A stretch of DNA of 64,000 nucleotides, taken from contig CM056875.1 of assembly GCA_029876055.1 (NCBI GenBank), positions 5,977,001 through 6,041,000 of the forward strand, given 5' to 3'. Source of the DNA: Madurella fahalii. Its lineage: Eukaryota; Ascomycota; Sordariomycetes; Sordariales. Each line of letters opens with the position of its first letter. Within the stretch, counting starts at the first letter, position 1. Of this stretch, positions 45,506-57,600 are shown piece after piece. Made by a program: the position numbers and the translations under genes. The notes under the pieces were generated by a model, which was given only the letters and a program-made list of their open reading frames with translations, was not told where the DNA came from and searched no databases.

Positions 45506-46776
45506 TTATCTCCGGTCGGTCGATACATCAGAACCGGGATACACGACCGTGAAGTCGTTGGTCCGCAATACCTGGCCGTTCCCAACAGGGGTTCTGATGC
45601 TGCCGGCCTCAACTGAGCCATTCACCTCGTGCGACACTGCGTGGAACTTGCCGAGCTTATGCGTGTTTATCTCGATGTTGTGATACGCACCATTGCGGTA
45701 GCCAGTGGTACTGCCTATCGTCGACGCCTTACTGCCGGTCTGGCTGGTCCGGCCCAGGAGGGAAGCGTAGAGGTCGGTAACAGTGCGTATGAGGGGGATG
45801 CTGAGACCGAAAAGGGGCCGGAGCGGTGCCACGTTGCCCAGCAGGACAACGAAGGCCTGCTCCAAGGTTGCCCAGAGCAAACTGAGCGTGGCTTCGTAGC
45901 TCGGGTCGCTGCTCGCCGTGGTGGATATAGCTGAAACGCCCTTCATGATGGACATTGCGCAGGTGAACAGACTCATGCCCATCAACACGGCGAGGCCGAG
46001 GCGGCGGCTCATGTCCATCTTGAGCCTCCAGATGATGATGATGGGAATGATAACGAAGGCCAGGTCAGCGAGGGCGTACAAAGCTGAACATGCATTAGCC
46101 ATCGCCAGTAACACGAGGAAGCAGAAAGGGCAACACGGATACCTACCCTGGGTGAGGAACATCATATCTTGAACAATATGAGGGCTCCAGGACGTGATGT
46201 TGGGAAGGAATGGGTTCCATAGACCTTGAACCGGATCAATCTGCACAAAGATGCAGACGCAGGTAATGGCGCTCATGGCTACGCCGAGCGTCGTGAGAAC
46301 AATGGCGAACCATCTAAACCAGATGTGGACGCCGAACAAGCGAACAAGGAGGATGCAAATAGAGATGCGCCCCAAGATTCCCGCGGTGAGTCCTGGCGGC
46401 ACGGCGTACCACTCCCACTGCTGCAAATTGACAAGCTCGTCGGGTAGGTACAGGTCTTGTGTGTGCTTGCCCATGCCATAATGGTATGCGATGGAAACGA
46501 AGATCTGATTGACGAGCTGGAAGGACTGTTGCCGGGCGTTAGACTGCCTGATGGTGATGGATGAGCTGGACGAGATGCAAGCAAACTCACGGCGGCGAAG
46601 AGCATCAACCAGTCGTCGGATGCCAAACGGGGGCCGACATGTTTGCGAACGTACAATCGCAGGCCGGTGGTAATGACGGCAAGCCCTGTGAAAGTCCATG
46701 TGATGCCCATGACCATGGGCCCGCGGCCCAGATCATTGGGGTTCACGGGCGGTGGGAACTGTTCCGTACCAGACAT
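45506..46776 (-). CDS. SAT4/PTH11-type seven-helix integral membrane protein
   Basis: Three exons: 46776-46591, 46525-46147, 46083-45506, giving 380 residues. It matches the fungal rhodopsin-like domain (SAT4 family): first helix MGITWTFTGLAVITTGLRLY, the signature RLASDDWLMLFAA (~50-62) at the end of exon 1, a Trp-rich extracellular stretch (DELVNLQQWEWYAV), then GLWNPFLPNITSW and LYALADLAFVIIPIIIIWRL, and a long polar C-terminal tail. About seven hydrophobic segments are visible. Such proteins are often receptor-like or accompany metabolite clusters, but no specific function can be assigned. Start is ATG 46776 (MSGTEQFPPP); the frame extends four codons upstream only via a CTG. Confidence 0.85.
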
Positions 46777-48856
46777 GACGAACAGCAAACGATACTCGTA
46801 GCCGGTGCAAAGGAAAAGAGACGAGATTGGAAGACTTCGGGCTTCTGGAAAACCGCTGATAAACAGGGGGAGCCCCGCACCTATGTACAGACTAAGTAGC
46901 CTGAGCTTGGTCTAGTTACCTGTAGGCAAGTGGCTTGGGATCTCAGCTCCCCATTGTCCTACTTTAGCGACCCATGGGTGTCGGGACGGCAGGGAGGGCG
47001 AAGTGTGGCATCCATAGTCTCGATCCGGCGGCGTAGCCGGCTGACTACCATGCAAGCTGCCACACCTTTGCGGGAAAAAGATTTTTTCGGCTCAATTACG
47101 ATTCAGATTGGCCGATGAGGACGTAGGTCAGAGAGGGCAAGGCGTGTAAGTTGGGGTGGTATATCCCATACGAGAGAGTATACATGTTGCATTTGAAAAA
47201 TCCCACGACAAGCAACAGGGAAAACCAAACATCAAACGTCTCCCGCCGCCCGCAAACTCGGATCTTGTGCAGCATGGCATCGTGTAGAAAAAGGGGGGGC
47301 GGCACAGCATCGAAAGATTAGGAAGGCGTATGCATAGGTCTAAAGTGGTGCAATCCTCCTCGAAGGAAATTGGGGTGACACGGCGCTCCGCTACCGTTAC
47401 TTGTGGCACCTTCTCTCACCTCCGACTCTTTTCTGCCACACCCCCCCACCCTCTTGTCTGAGCCCGCACGGCCCGCACTCACTTGGTGGGTGGATGCAAT
47501 CTTGCAAGCAGTGCGGCGTAGCAGCAGCACAGCCCCAAACACGATGAGCGCACACTGCACGGGACCTCTACGTACCAATCAGCCTTGTATTAATTATCAA
47601 CGTGGTCGGGAGAGAACAATCGGCGTTGGAGTGTTGGCGGGATATATATAGGTCGTGGGTAAGGCTGCAGTACGGAGGGCTAGAAGCCCACGGTCGGAAA
47701 AGGCTTCTCTCGTAATCAACCCCTTCTAACTGTTCAAATTTCTATTCTGTGTTACAGCTTTGTTGTGGTCATAAGACTGAGATGGCCCGTCTCGAATTCT
47801 CATTTTGGGGGGAAGTTGCCCTTTGAGACGCACATTTCCCCTATGGTCGAGGTACATACACAGAGGTAGTTGCATGTAGAAAAGGCGCCCGCAACCGGGC
47901 GGACCAGATTCCGCAGCAGGCCTGCGGCGGGTGTTGCCGCCGAATCCTTGCTTGGTGGCCGTTGTAATGCATTTGGATGGGCCGACAAAGTCGCGCTGAT
48001 GGGCCGAGATGTTCGAGAGGGAGGTAGGTGATCATATCTCGCGTTTTGTATACCCCGCTAGAAATAAGGTTTAGTACCCGGGACCCCCTCCTCCTCCCTT
48101 CCCCCCCCTCTCCCCCGGCGCCACCCGGGCGCCACCAGGCAACTGCCGTGGCCTGGCTTGGGACCGGGGGTAAGCCGCAGAAGCGACGTCTCCAACTCGA
48201 AACGGTCAATTTCCACCGTAAAAGAACGAGTGTTGAAGACTCTCCTTCACCGTGTTGACTCAATACTTTATTTTAGTATGTGGGAAGTCTTTGTTTTGGC
48301 TTTTCAGCTCCGAATATCTGGATCTCGGACGAGGCCACCTGTATACGACAGGGTTCGAACTACCAACCAAGCAAGGGTCGTATTGTATCTGCCCTGTGGA
48401 GTTCCACTCCCGGGTGAGAGGAACAGAGACAACATGCCCTCAGGTTACTTTGGTAGGTGCCTGTGCAGGATTACCGGATGATTGACGGATGATTGAACAG
48501 CCAACCAAGGAGGGTTGCCTGGGCGGCAACCGAAGGGACAGGATACACGGTATCCGCGGCCTCCCCCCTCTGGCAGAATTCCCTATGCTTTTTTTTTCGC
48601 ATTCTCCCAGAGGCTCGCATTTCCGCGCGGTAGCGCTCTGCCGCGACCAACCTTCACTCGAACCCACTACCTTAGCCCAAACTACCTGGCAGTTTCTCGT
48701 CGGTTTTTTTGGTCCTAAGCGTCGCGTCTCCTTTAATCCACGCTACGCCAAAAACCGCTCGGCGAAGGATTCCTCCCTATCCCAGACAGAGATCCCAGAC
48801 GGAGATCCCAGTGCTAAAATCCTGCAATCGGAAACCCCTGCAATCCGATAGCCGCA
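46777..48856. promoter_or_regulatory. Divergent intergenic region, SAT4-like / MFS
   Basis: 2.1 kb without a supported gene. A TATA-like element lies at 47640-47650 but is 1.2 kb from the MFS start. The last 300 nt, including short direct repeats at 48780-48812, are probably the MFS leader. Confidence 0.5.
48780..48812 (+). repeat. Short direct repeat, 13-nt unit
   Basis: The unit ATCCCAGACRGAG occurs twice in tandem with a third partial copy, just upstream of the MFS start. Confidence 0.7.
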
Positions 48857-51194
48857 ATGTCACCTCCGGAAGGAGCAGTGAGCGTCGCTGCTACTGATGT
48901 CGCCGGTGATGACAAAAATGAAGCACTGACGGCAACGGCAACGGCATTGCTTGTGCAGGAACAGCCGCTGTCTACCCCGTTGGACACGTCCCAGAAAGAC
49001 GACAAGCCGAGGGAGGCCACCGCGATCGACGAAGATGGCTCCGAGCCCGAGTATGTCACCGGTCTTAGGCTCGTCCTTGTCGTGACTAGTGTGGCTCTGG
49101 GATGCTTCCTCATGCTTGTCGACACCATGGTCATTAGCACGGTACTGTGCTCTTCTTCTCTTGTCTTCGCTGCTCATTGTACAGCGTCATGACCTCCTTC
49201 CGATTCCCGCAGCTGATGCTCTTTTCTCTAGGCAATCCCTCGCATCACAGACGAATTCCACTCGCTTCCCGATGTCGGCTGGTATGCCAGTGCTTACCAG
49301 TTCGGGATGTAAGCTGTCTCGCGAACGCGACAAGATCTCGAGCTCACAGTGACTTCGCAGTGCGGCTCCCCAGCCATTGGTAGGCAAGATCTACACCTAC
49401 TTCCGAACCAAGGTCAGTATACTCAGACAACCCCTATCTTCTCGGCGCCACCCGTCCTCTAACCCGGCGCGGATGATACGCAACAGTGGACTTTCCTCTT
49501 TTTCTTTGGGATTTTTGAGCTCGGGTCCGTGCTATGCGCTGCGGCTGTTTCTTCGACCATGCTGATCATCGGTCGCGCCGTCGCCGGCATGGGTGCCGCC
49601 GGCATTATCAACGGCGCCATCACAATTGTGTCCAGCTGCGCCCCCCTAGAAAGACGACCAGGTGAGTCGAGCTAACCAAGGGGGGAGGAAGAACGAGTTT
49701 GCTGACTATACTCCCCCGCTGACAGCCTTGTTGGGAATGACCATGGGATGTAGGTTCTCCTCACCAGCACGTGTTACAGCCGAGGCACCCCTTGCTGACA
49801 TTCAATTCCTCTAGTCCAACAACTTGGTCTCGTCGTCGGACCACTCATCGGAGGCGCCTTCACTACATATAGCACGTGGCGATGGTGTAAGCTCAAGCGC
49901 CTTAGTCCTACGGTGACCCATTGCTGGCCTAGGCTAACCCGAGGACACCAGCTTTCTGGATCAACCTGCCCATCGGCGCCATCACCGTCTTCCTTGCACT
50001 CGTCCTCCGCATTCCTGAGCAGACGCCCAAAGGGAACCCTCTTTCCGTCCTTCCTCAGCTACACCACCACCTTGACTTGATCGGTTTCACCCTTTTCGCC
50101 CCGGCTGTCATCCAGCTGCTGCTCGCCCTCCAGTATGGAGGAAACGAGTTCGCCTGGAACTCGTCCCAGGTGATTGGTCTTTTCTGTGGTGCTGCTGCGA
50201 CCGGCATCGTGTGGCTTGTATGGAACAATCACAAAGGCGACGCGGCTCTTCTCCCTCCAGCTATGATCCGTCGGCGAACTGTTTGGTCAGCCGCTATGTT
50301 CAACGCATTCCAGATGGTGGGAATTTACGGCCTATTTTACTATCTCCCCATATATTTCCAAGCCGTATACAACGCTTCGGCTATTCTTAGCGGAGTATAC
50401 ATAATACCTATGATCCTGCCTCAACTTCTGACGGCCGGTATTACCGGTGGTGTTTGTAAGTCCGGAGAGAGAGATAACCCAGGGGCTTCAGAAGAGCAGC
50501 TGACTGTGACAACACAGTGCAGAAGATGGGATACGTGATCCCAATAGCTATCTTCTCTCTCATCCTCTCTTCGATAGGCACCGGTCTCATGTCGACGCTG
50601 CGGGCAGACAGTTCGGTCGGGAATTGGGTCGGGTTTCAGATCCTGGCTGGCGTGGGCTCGGGAGCCGGGTTGCAGCTGGTCCGTTTTTCCCTTTTTTTCT
50701 TTCTTTCTTTCTTTCTTCTTTTTTTCTTTCCTCATCAACATCCTTTCAGATGATCTCTGCTGACGAGCTTTCAACAGGGTATTATCTCGATCCAAGGCGT
50801 CACGACGGGAGAAGAGCTCTCGTCGGGCATGGCATTTATGGTCTTCACGCAGGCTTTGTTCCCCGCCATCGTTCTGTCCATGTGTAACCTTGTCCTGGTT
50901 TCAAGTTTGAGGACAGAACTACCCCTTCACGCGCCCAACGCCGATGTTGAGGCTATAATCCGGGCTGGCGCGACAAACTTCCGCGCCGTCGTGGACACGG
51001 CTGACCTCCCTGGCGCAATCGTGGCGTACGCGAACAGCGTGGATCGTGTCTTTTATCTGACCGCCGCCATGGTCGTCGTGAGCGGCGTCTTCATCTGGGG
51101 CATAGGATGGCAGGACCTCCGGAAGAAGACCGGGGACGCGGCAGATGCTGAGAAGAGCGTCTCGACGGGGAGCGACGAAAAAGCAGGCGTGTAG
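48857..51194 (+). CDS. MFS transporter, DHA2-type (14 helices) drug:H+ antiporter
   Basis: Nine exons: 48857-49141, 49232-49308, 49361-49412, 49487-49661, 49726-49749 (24 nt), 49815-49886, 49952-50455, 50518-50678, 50778-51194. They join in frame to 588 residues. Polar N-terminus of ~70 residues, then helix 1 (LVLVVTSVALGCFLMLVDTM) with the DHA2-like LD/VDTMVIST motif, WYASAYQFG, the GRAVAGMGAAGI stretch (motif B/C region), QQLGLVVGPLIGGAF (antiporter motif C), STWRWSFWINLPIG, and a second half with IPMILPQLL and a final helix before an acidic tail. In a metabolite cluster the expected role is export of or resistance to the product. All eight introns are GT-AG, 52-99 nt; intron 8 carries a CTTT-rich microsatellite. 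Confidence 0.93.
50684..50736 (+). repeat. Pyrimidine (CTTT) microsatellite in MFS intron 8
   Basis: Tandem TTTC units mixed with T runs form a long polypyrimidine stretch before the acceptor at 50777. Confidence 0.85.
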
Positions 51195-51629
51195 TACAGT
51201 ATATATGTAACGCAGACAACGCACGGCTTTTCCCCGTGGCTAGTATGTGGACGAACTCTTACAAACCCTGAACTTGACCACTGGAAAGGGCACACCCACA
51301 GAGGATGCGCAATCCAAACTACGCGTCCGTCAGTGGCGTCTTTCAATTTGTTCTTCAGTTCCCGTAAAGTTATACTCTCTAGTTTCTTCCACCCATTAGC
51401 CACCTTACAGCCAGCGCTTTGTTCATTTCATCCAGATTGAGGTAGCCTCATAGGTCAAATACAACTTGACGGACCGTAACCCTTTCTACTTTACCAGAGC
51501 TTGTGTCCACCGCCCCGACAGGACAGTCTACAAGTTTATAAAAGTGCGAGGGTCGAGACATAGAGGGATAACGAGATGGCTAATTATTCGCTATCGTTAC
51601 CCTATCCTACGGGACCTATAACAGAGGGC
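51195..51629. other. Convergent intergenic region MFS / GST
   Basis: 3' flanks of convergent genes; nothing else seen. Confidence 0.6.
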
Positions 51630-52640
51630 CTAGAAGTAGTTAGAATGGTCGGAAGGTACCGGCGGAACCTCGCCCTTCCACTCATCCGTCGCTTGTTTCA
51701 TCATCTGGCTACCCATTTTCCGGATCATCGTGCAGAATTCCTGTGACTTGGGGTCTGACACGGCCTCGTCACTGAAGGGGTACGGTACAGGCGTTTGCAA
51801 TCCCTTTTGGAAGGCGGGCCGCTCCGCTAGCCTGTCCTTCCAGGCTTTGACATGGGGAAAGTCATTGATCTCCACGCCGCACCACTTGGCGGAGTGTGCG
51901 AACAAGAAGATTGCGATGTCGGCAATCGTCAAGCGATCACCGGCAACGAAGGGATGGGTGGACTGGTAAGGGTTCGAGAGTTAGGCGATACATGCTCTCG
52001 AATGCAAGTGAATAGTGGTGGAACGTACCAGGTGCTCGTTCAACACGTGGTTGAGTCGTCGGGACTCAGACGTAAAGCGCCAGACGCCGTACGGCGCCGG
52101 CTCATATGTATACCGGTTGAAGTGGCATGCTTGACCCATCATAGGGCCGTAACCAGCGACCTGCCACGAGAGCTGCGCAAGGGAAGAAAGGTCAGACTCG
52201 CCGCCAAGAAAAGGGGCTTTCTGGTAGTGCTTACCCAGGACAGCTGCGTCCAATACTCCGGAGTCCCATATGGGTACGAGAGCTTGTGCTCTTTGTCGAA
52301 CTCGCTGGCGAGGTATAGCAGGCACGCGGCACTCTCAAAGACAGCCACAGACGTGCCATCTGGTTTGACATGCACGATAGCAGGCAGGCGTCCGTTCGGG
52401 TTGATGGCCGTGTACCATTCGGACTTGTGCTCAGCAGTGCCTAGGTCTAGGTTGATGTAATTGTACGGAACGCTATTCGAACATCAGCTAGGCGTTCAAG
52501 CAGTCCAACGCTGGTGCTGGGGAGATAAGCAATCACCCAAGCTCCTCGGCGGCGATAGTCAGCTTGTACGGATTCACGGCCGCACAGCCATAGATGTTGA
52601 GACCTGGCTTGGGGGTTTTCTCGGGCGGTGCAGTAGCCAT
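51630..52640 (-). CDS. Glutathione S-transferase (Ure2-like class)
   Basis: Four exons: 52640-52537, 52472-52235, 52172-52029, 51962-51630, together 272 residues. The N-terminal thioredoxin-like half runs from LNIYGCAAVNPYKLTIAAEE (~14-33) through NPNGRLPAIVH, with the cis-Pro, to the glutathione-contacting VFESAACLLYLA (ES motif). The helical half contains the GYGPMMGQACHFNRYT stretch and FVAGDRLTIADIAIFLF (N-capping/ASP motif). Wording around SWLSWQVAGYGPMMGQ is typical of fungal GSTs that accompany metabolite clusters. Probable roles are thiol conjugation of an electrophilic intermediate or self-protection. Introns are 62-66 nt. Divergent from the NmrA-like gene. Confidence 0.92.
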
Positions 52641-53715
52641 CGTGCTAGGAACGGGTGGATGGGGTAGACAAGACTTGGTCCTGGTAAGCGGCGGCTTGTT
52701 CAGCAGTTGCGGTTGTCGTTACGCGAACGTTGGAGAGCCCGGGAGGACCGGTCAAGTAGGAAGGGAGAGCAGAGCGTTTGGCGAACTCTGACGGGGATTG
52801 CCGGTCCAGTGAGCTGAGCGTTATGCAACTGCCTGCTGGTTGCAAATGAGGGGTTGGAGAGGCTTCGATGTTCTGGCGCCGAGCAGATGGCGGCAGGAAG
52901 TGTACCGTAAGCAGGGATGCCCGATCGTAACCGGGGTACCTTGATTGCGGAAAATGTTTGGGGGCAGAAGTTGGGGGCCAGAAGTGCGAGGCCGAGGTGG
53001 GGACCGGAGTGTGCAGGCCTGCGGCACGGGTACATGACCCCCTCACTAAGCCAATCGGAACGCACAGGCTAGATGGGATGTCGGCGGCTGATGCGCGCAA
53101 TCAGCCAATCGAGAATGGCACGTTGCATCCGAGGCAACAAGGGGATGCAGTATTGGGTTACAATCGGTGTCGTTGGTCTGTGCAATATAAAATTATGCAG
53201 GCACGACCGGCGTGCATAGATGAACACTCGAGTTACCTGATGTACCCCGTACCGTACAACCAAAGAGCCGGATGCTACTCGGCCATTCTATGTGTTGCAC
53301 CAAGCCGCCCAGTGGCGTTCTGCAAGACGACTGGATATGGGCTAATAGAGAAAAGCGAGATAAGGGAGGAGAAGTCCGGCTGTCCGACAGTGACTTGGCG
53401 ATACCGTCCATCCACCGCGGCGCTCTTGGCAATTATTGTTTACAAATCAAGGCAAATCATCCGAGCCGCGCACAGCATATGCTTAGAGTACCTTGTACTT
53501 GTGACAACGGTTGGGAAAGAACCCGAAGTGTTGTGGAACTTGGGTTGTTCACTGGCCGCTCAGTACATCACATAAGCCACCACAACCGACTTACAAAGAA
53601 GAGAAAGGGGTGATATCAGTGATCACCTTACTTCCCACGCCTATCCATTTCAACCACCGTTCTCTTCTTGCCAAGCCGCAATATTTTGTAAAGAACGCAC
53701 CAACACAGCGTAAAC
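52641..53715. promoter_or_regulatory. Bidirectional promoter region GST / NmrA-like
   Basis: 1.08 kb between divergent genes. Several unrelated short open frames on both strands; no supported gene. Confidence 0.55.
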
Positions 53716-54657
53716 ATGGCTACGACTCCTACCGTGTTCGTCACCAGCGCGACCGGCAGCCAGGGCAGCTCGCTGTGCTTTCTCCTCCGTGAATTGGGCT
53801 GGAACGTGCGCGCAACAACGCGGAACCTCGACTCCCCCGCCGCGCAGGCCCTGATCGCTGCCGGTGTGCATTTCACTCCCGGCAGCTGGGACGACGAGGA
53901 GGCCCTGCGCAAAGGCATCGAAGGCTGCGACAAGCTCTTTCTGTGCCTACTGCCCAATCTCGCCGACTTCGAGCAGGCGCCGCGGCGGGCTGGGCTCATT
54001 ACCCGTCTTGCCAGAGAAGCCGGAGTCCGTCACGCCATCGTGTCCACGACGCTCGGGTCCTTCATGGTAGAGGAGGGCCATATACCTCCCGTCAAGATCG
54101 GGCCCTTCTTCACCGCTCATGTCCACAGTAAGAAGCGAGTCGAGCAAGCCGTCATCGATGGCGGCTTTGAGCACTGGACTGTACTGCGGCCAGGCTTCTT
54201 TATGGCCAACTTTATCGAGCCCAAAATCCAGTTTGGGTACACTGAGACGAAGAAGGGCTCCTGGACAAACTCCATGACATCCGAGTCCCCACTTGGGCTG
54301 GTCGACCATGTCGACATTGCCCGGTTCGCGGTCGCGGCGTTTCAAGACCCCAACACGTTCCACGGTCGGAAGCTGGGCGTCGTAAGCGAGGAGCTTCCGG
54401 TCCAGGAGGTGATGGACCAGCTTGCCGAGGCTATCGGAGATGGTCGATCGATCAAGGCCATATTTATGACGGACGAGGAGATCGCCCGAGAGCAAGCGAA
54501 GGGCTCATGGCTCTTTTTCGCCTCGGAGCCGTGCGTGCGGTACATGTCGAACTATACTGACCTGGAAGAGCTTCAGCGGCTTGTCCCCGGGCTCATGACA
54601 TTCAGGAAATTTCTCACACGGGAGAAGGAGGCCGTCAAGGAGACCTACCTCTCCTAA
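53716..54657 (+). CDS. NmrA-like NAD(P)-binding oxidoreductase
   Basis: Single exon, 313 residues. The N-terminal nucleotide-binding motif reads VFVTSATGSQGSS (~7-19), a TGxxGxx-type signature of atypical SDR/NmrA proteins, followed by VRATTRNLDSP where the Arg suggests NADP preference. Central WTVLRPGFFMANFI (~155-168) and the late FRKFLTREKEAV are family-typical. Members are either redox-sensing regulators or isoflavone-reductase-like enzymes; the catalytic Lys position could not be fixed by eye. Next to the GST and MFS genes, so a cluster reductase is plausible. Start is the first ATG (MATTPTVFVTS). Confidence 0.88.
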   Translation: MATTPTVFVTSATGSQGSSLCFLLRELGWNVRATTRNLDSPAAQALIAAGVHFTPGSWDDEEALRKGIEGCDKLFLCLLPNLADFEQAPRRAGLITRLAREAGVRHAIVSTTLGSFMVEEGHIPPVKIGPFFTAHVHSKKRVEQAVIDGGFEHWTVLRPGFFMANFIEPKIQFGYTETKKGSWTNSMTSESPLGLVDHVDIARFAVAAFQDPNTFHGRKLGVVSEELPVQEVMDQLAEAIGDGRSIKAIFMTDEEIAREQAKGSWLFFASEPCVRYMSNYTDLEELQRLVPGLMTFRKFLTREKEAVKETYLS

Positions 54658-57600
54658 AATGACAAAAGCAACGGGGAGGCCGGCTTTGCTTCCACCGCGG
54701 GTGCCCCCGGGATTGTTTCACCAACCTACACCAGAAGTGCGTGACGACTCGGAGTCATGGCCAGCTGTTTTGGGCGAAAGCGGATCCAGGACTCGCAAGT
54801 TGCAGTCCTGACGCTCGAGGTCATTAAATCAGCCCGGTTCTCTTATGGCCAACTCATTGGCGAGCGCTCCTCAGTTGCAGAAAATAAGCGGCTTGCAGGT
54901 TGGAAGAACTTGTTGCAGGTTGGAAGAACTTGTTGCAGGAGACTGGTGTTGAGCGAGAAAGTGTCAGAGTCTACGTAGTCTTTGATAGTAACATAGGAAT
55001 CAATCTCTTTAGCTAGAAGAGCTGTCTCTAGTAGAGGAATTTCTATCAGAGGAACGTTTCATTCGACACCTTCAGGCATTTCACAGTTGGGCGCATGTCG
55101 ACTCTAAACCCCCGAGTTTGGTTCTGCTGACTAACGTAACGGACAAATCCGCCCGGTATTGATAGTGAGAAATGTAATTGAATCATTTGAGACGGCCACC
55201 CGAGGAATCGAAGCAATCAAGATCGAGTCTGAGCTGGAGGCAAGGGTTTGGCATGGCATATATACAGCAGAGCATCATCAATTGGTGAGAAATGCTCTAT
55301 TGCTTCCGGCAAAGGCTAGGTTCTACTCTGCCAAAGTCCCTCCTTCGATGTTTTCTGTTCGATCCACCCAAATCCCATGATTCAAGGATTCGAGGAAGAG
55401 TCTGAGCTCCTGTTGATTGGACAATCTCTCTAACCAGACTGGCATGCGTAAGTCTCGCGCCACACACGGAATAAATGGCATAAACAAACCTAATTGGGAC
55501 TGCATTTTGCGTATGAGAACCGCCGGCATTTCCCCTACATCATCTGGCCATCCGCCGATGATGAGATGAGTCAGTCCATGGCAGATGGCGATATTATGAC
55601 ATTGTTATCTCTCAACGATGAGTACGCGTGGACTCAGTTCAGCATAGACGTCGCACACAGGTGGCTCCATAACGCTAAATTCACCAAGTTCCTCGTTGGT
55701 GGCCGTTCTGACCGAAATCGACAGCATGGATGGCAGCACCGAGCTCCTGAAACCTGTTCTGGCCATTGCGGTTCAGTCTTGTTTAACTGCACGTTCTCGA
55801 AGAACTGATATGTGTTTTCCGTACCACGACACAGCTCCAACCGCGGCCTTTTGATCAAGAGGACGGGCCAGCTAGGTATTCTGCGCTATCTTCAGGACTT
55901 GATCGAAAAGCTAGTTAAGCCCGACCAAAATAAATAGAAATATAGATAGATAAAGCAGAAAGTTCGACAGAAGTCGATGGCCTGCCGCTGCTGCTTGGTT
56001 TTATATCGAAGAGTTACGCCAACCTCAAGGATATTATCGCAGCCTCCGGCACTCCCGTCGTCACAACCACATAATATTCACAGCCACCAGTTTTCCTGTC
56101 ATTTTTCGGGACGAACGACCGTTGCCACTAGTGTTTCAATGGTTACTGGATCAACTGCTGACTGCGACAGGGGATGATAACAGTGTCATAGCTATGCTGT
56201 CACTAGAAGCAACCTAGAGTTGCTGTTCAGTGATAGTAGTACGGATGGAGTCGTGTAGGTACTATCAGGCATCTGTTTTTGTCTGCTTTCATTACGATAA
56301 CTGATAGTTTCGGTCTAGGTTTGTAGAACATGCCAGACAGAGCCTGGCACCCAGGCATTTGATTAAGAGAGTGTCTCTCGGACTGTCAGAAGCGTCTGGC
56401 TATGTGTGGTAAACCGAATAGTGCATAGGGGAATAAAAGATCTTTTCCAACGTAATACCCTTGCGTTTGACGTAAGCGTCGAGCTATACCGTAGGTAATA
56501 CCTATGATTAGAACCCCTCGCTATCTTTATTTATCTCCTCCTTTCTCTCTTTCCGTTTATTTTTCTTATTCCATTCTCGATAGAACTTAAAATTTAAGCT
56601 CTATATGTAGACTAAGTAGAATACGGCCTGTTAAGACGCCTACTACGGCCGAAGAGACGCGCTCTCGATCAACATCTAGTCGAGAAATTCCGGCATCCGT
56701 TACTCCACACATCGGTTGGTTCAGCAGTCCATCCTTTGCGCATTCCACCCTGATTACCAGCAAGAAGACAAAAGACTTTTGACCAGACTGGCGACTGGAT
56801 TTATCGAGAGCCACCCAAAGCGTACTCCATCATAATGACTTTCTTTGAACAGCAGGATCGCTTTGTGTTGTACACCCCGTCCTCATGCAGTTAGTACTTT
56901 CAATATATACGCAGGATCAGAGACAGAAATATGTCCACTTCCTCGTTCCCGGAGATGACCTGCTAGCTGTGACATACCTGTATGAACACGGCATGGTTAA
57001 GCAGTGCCTTGAGGTCGTCTCCAGAAAAGCAAATATCCGTCGGGCGATTTCAACATGGGCCGCCCGTTCTCCATCGATTTTCAGATACTACAGTCATCCC
57101 GATGCATCTGCCCATTCCCCTGGCCACTCTGAAGGTCAATATCATCGTCTACGGCGCAGGTGCGCTCTGAACAACAAGCGGCCTCATGAACCGCAAACGA
57201 GCCTGCGAAATGACCCAGCGCGCCCTCGAGCTCCGCCGGAATCATATAAACTCTGTAGAAGACGTGACCGATTCCAATTAGATACTCACCTCAAACGCCC
57301 ACAATGTTTGGACAATCTAATTTGTTAACGAAGGCCAATACGCGTACACCAGATCTTACAGCTCAATATCTGCGGTCATGGTACTAGATGTTTCATGTCG
57401 CTACTTAGTGTTCATGCCAATAGATGAGGATACTGTACAGCATTGACTCTGCATAAACCCGCGCTTGAAGTGAGGGTTGTGCTGTGGGTAGCGTTCAGGC
57501 AAGGAACAATACCCTAGCTATGCCGCATTGGACGGCCATTTCGCTGTGACATCGTGCTTGTTAATAGCCGCAAGTTGATAAAGCACAGTTAGGATCGCTA

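Noticed and set aside
48345..48370. GGTTCGAAC-like word resembling a tRNA B box
   Set aside because: No matching acceptor stem or A box could be drawn around it.
55323..55790. Possible gene on the minus strand in two blocks
   Set aside because: One frame is open on both sides of a single TAA, but there is no start context, no splice pair I trust and no family resemblance.
56885..57328. 147-codon open frame with a phrase resembling a fungal transcription-factor domain
   Set aside because: The resemblance is a few residues only and is spread over different frames.
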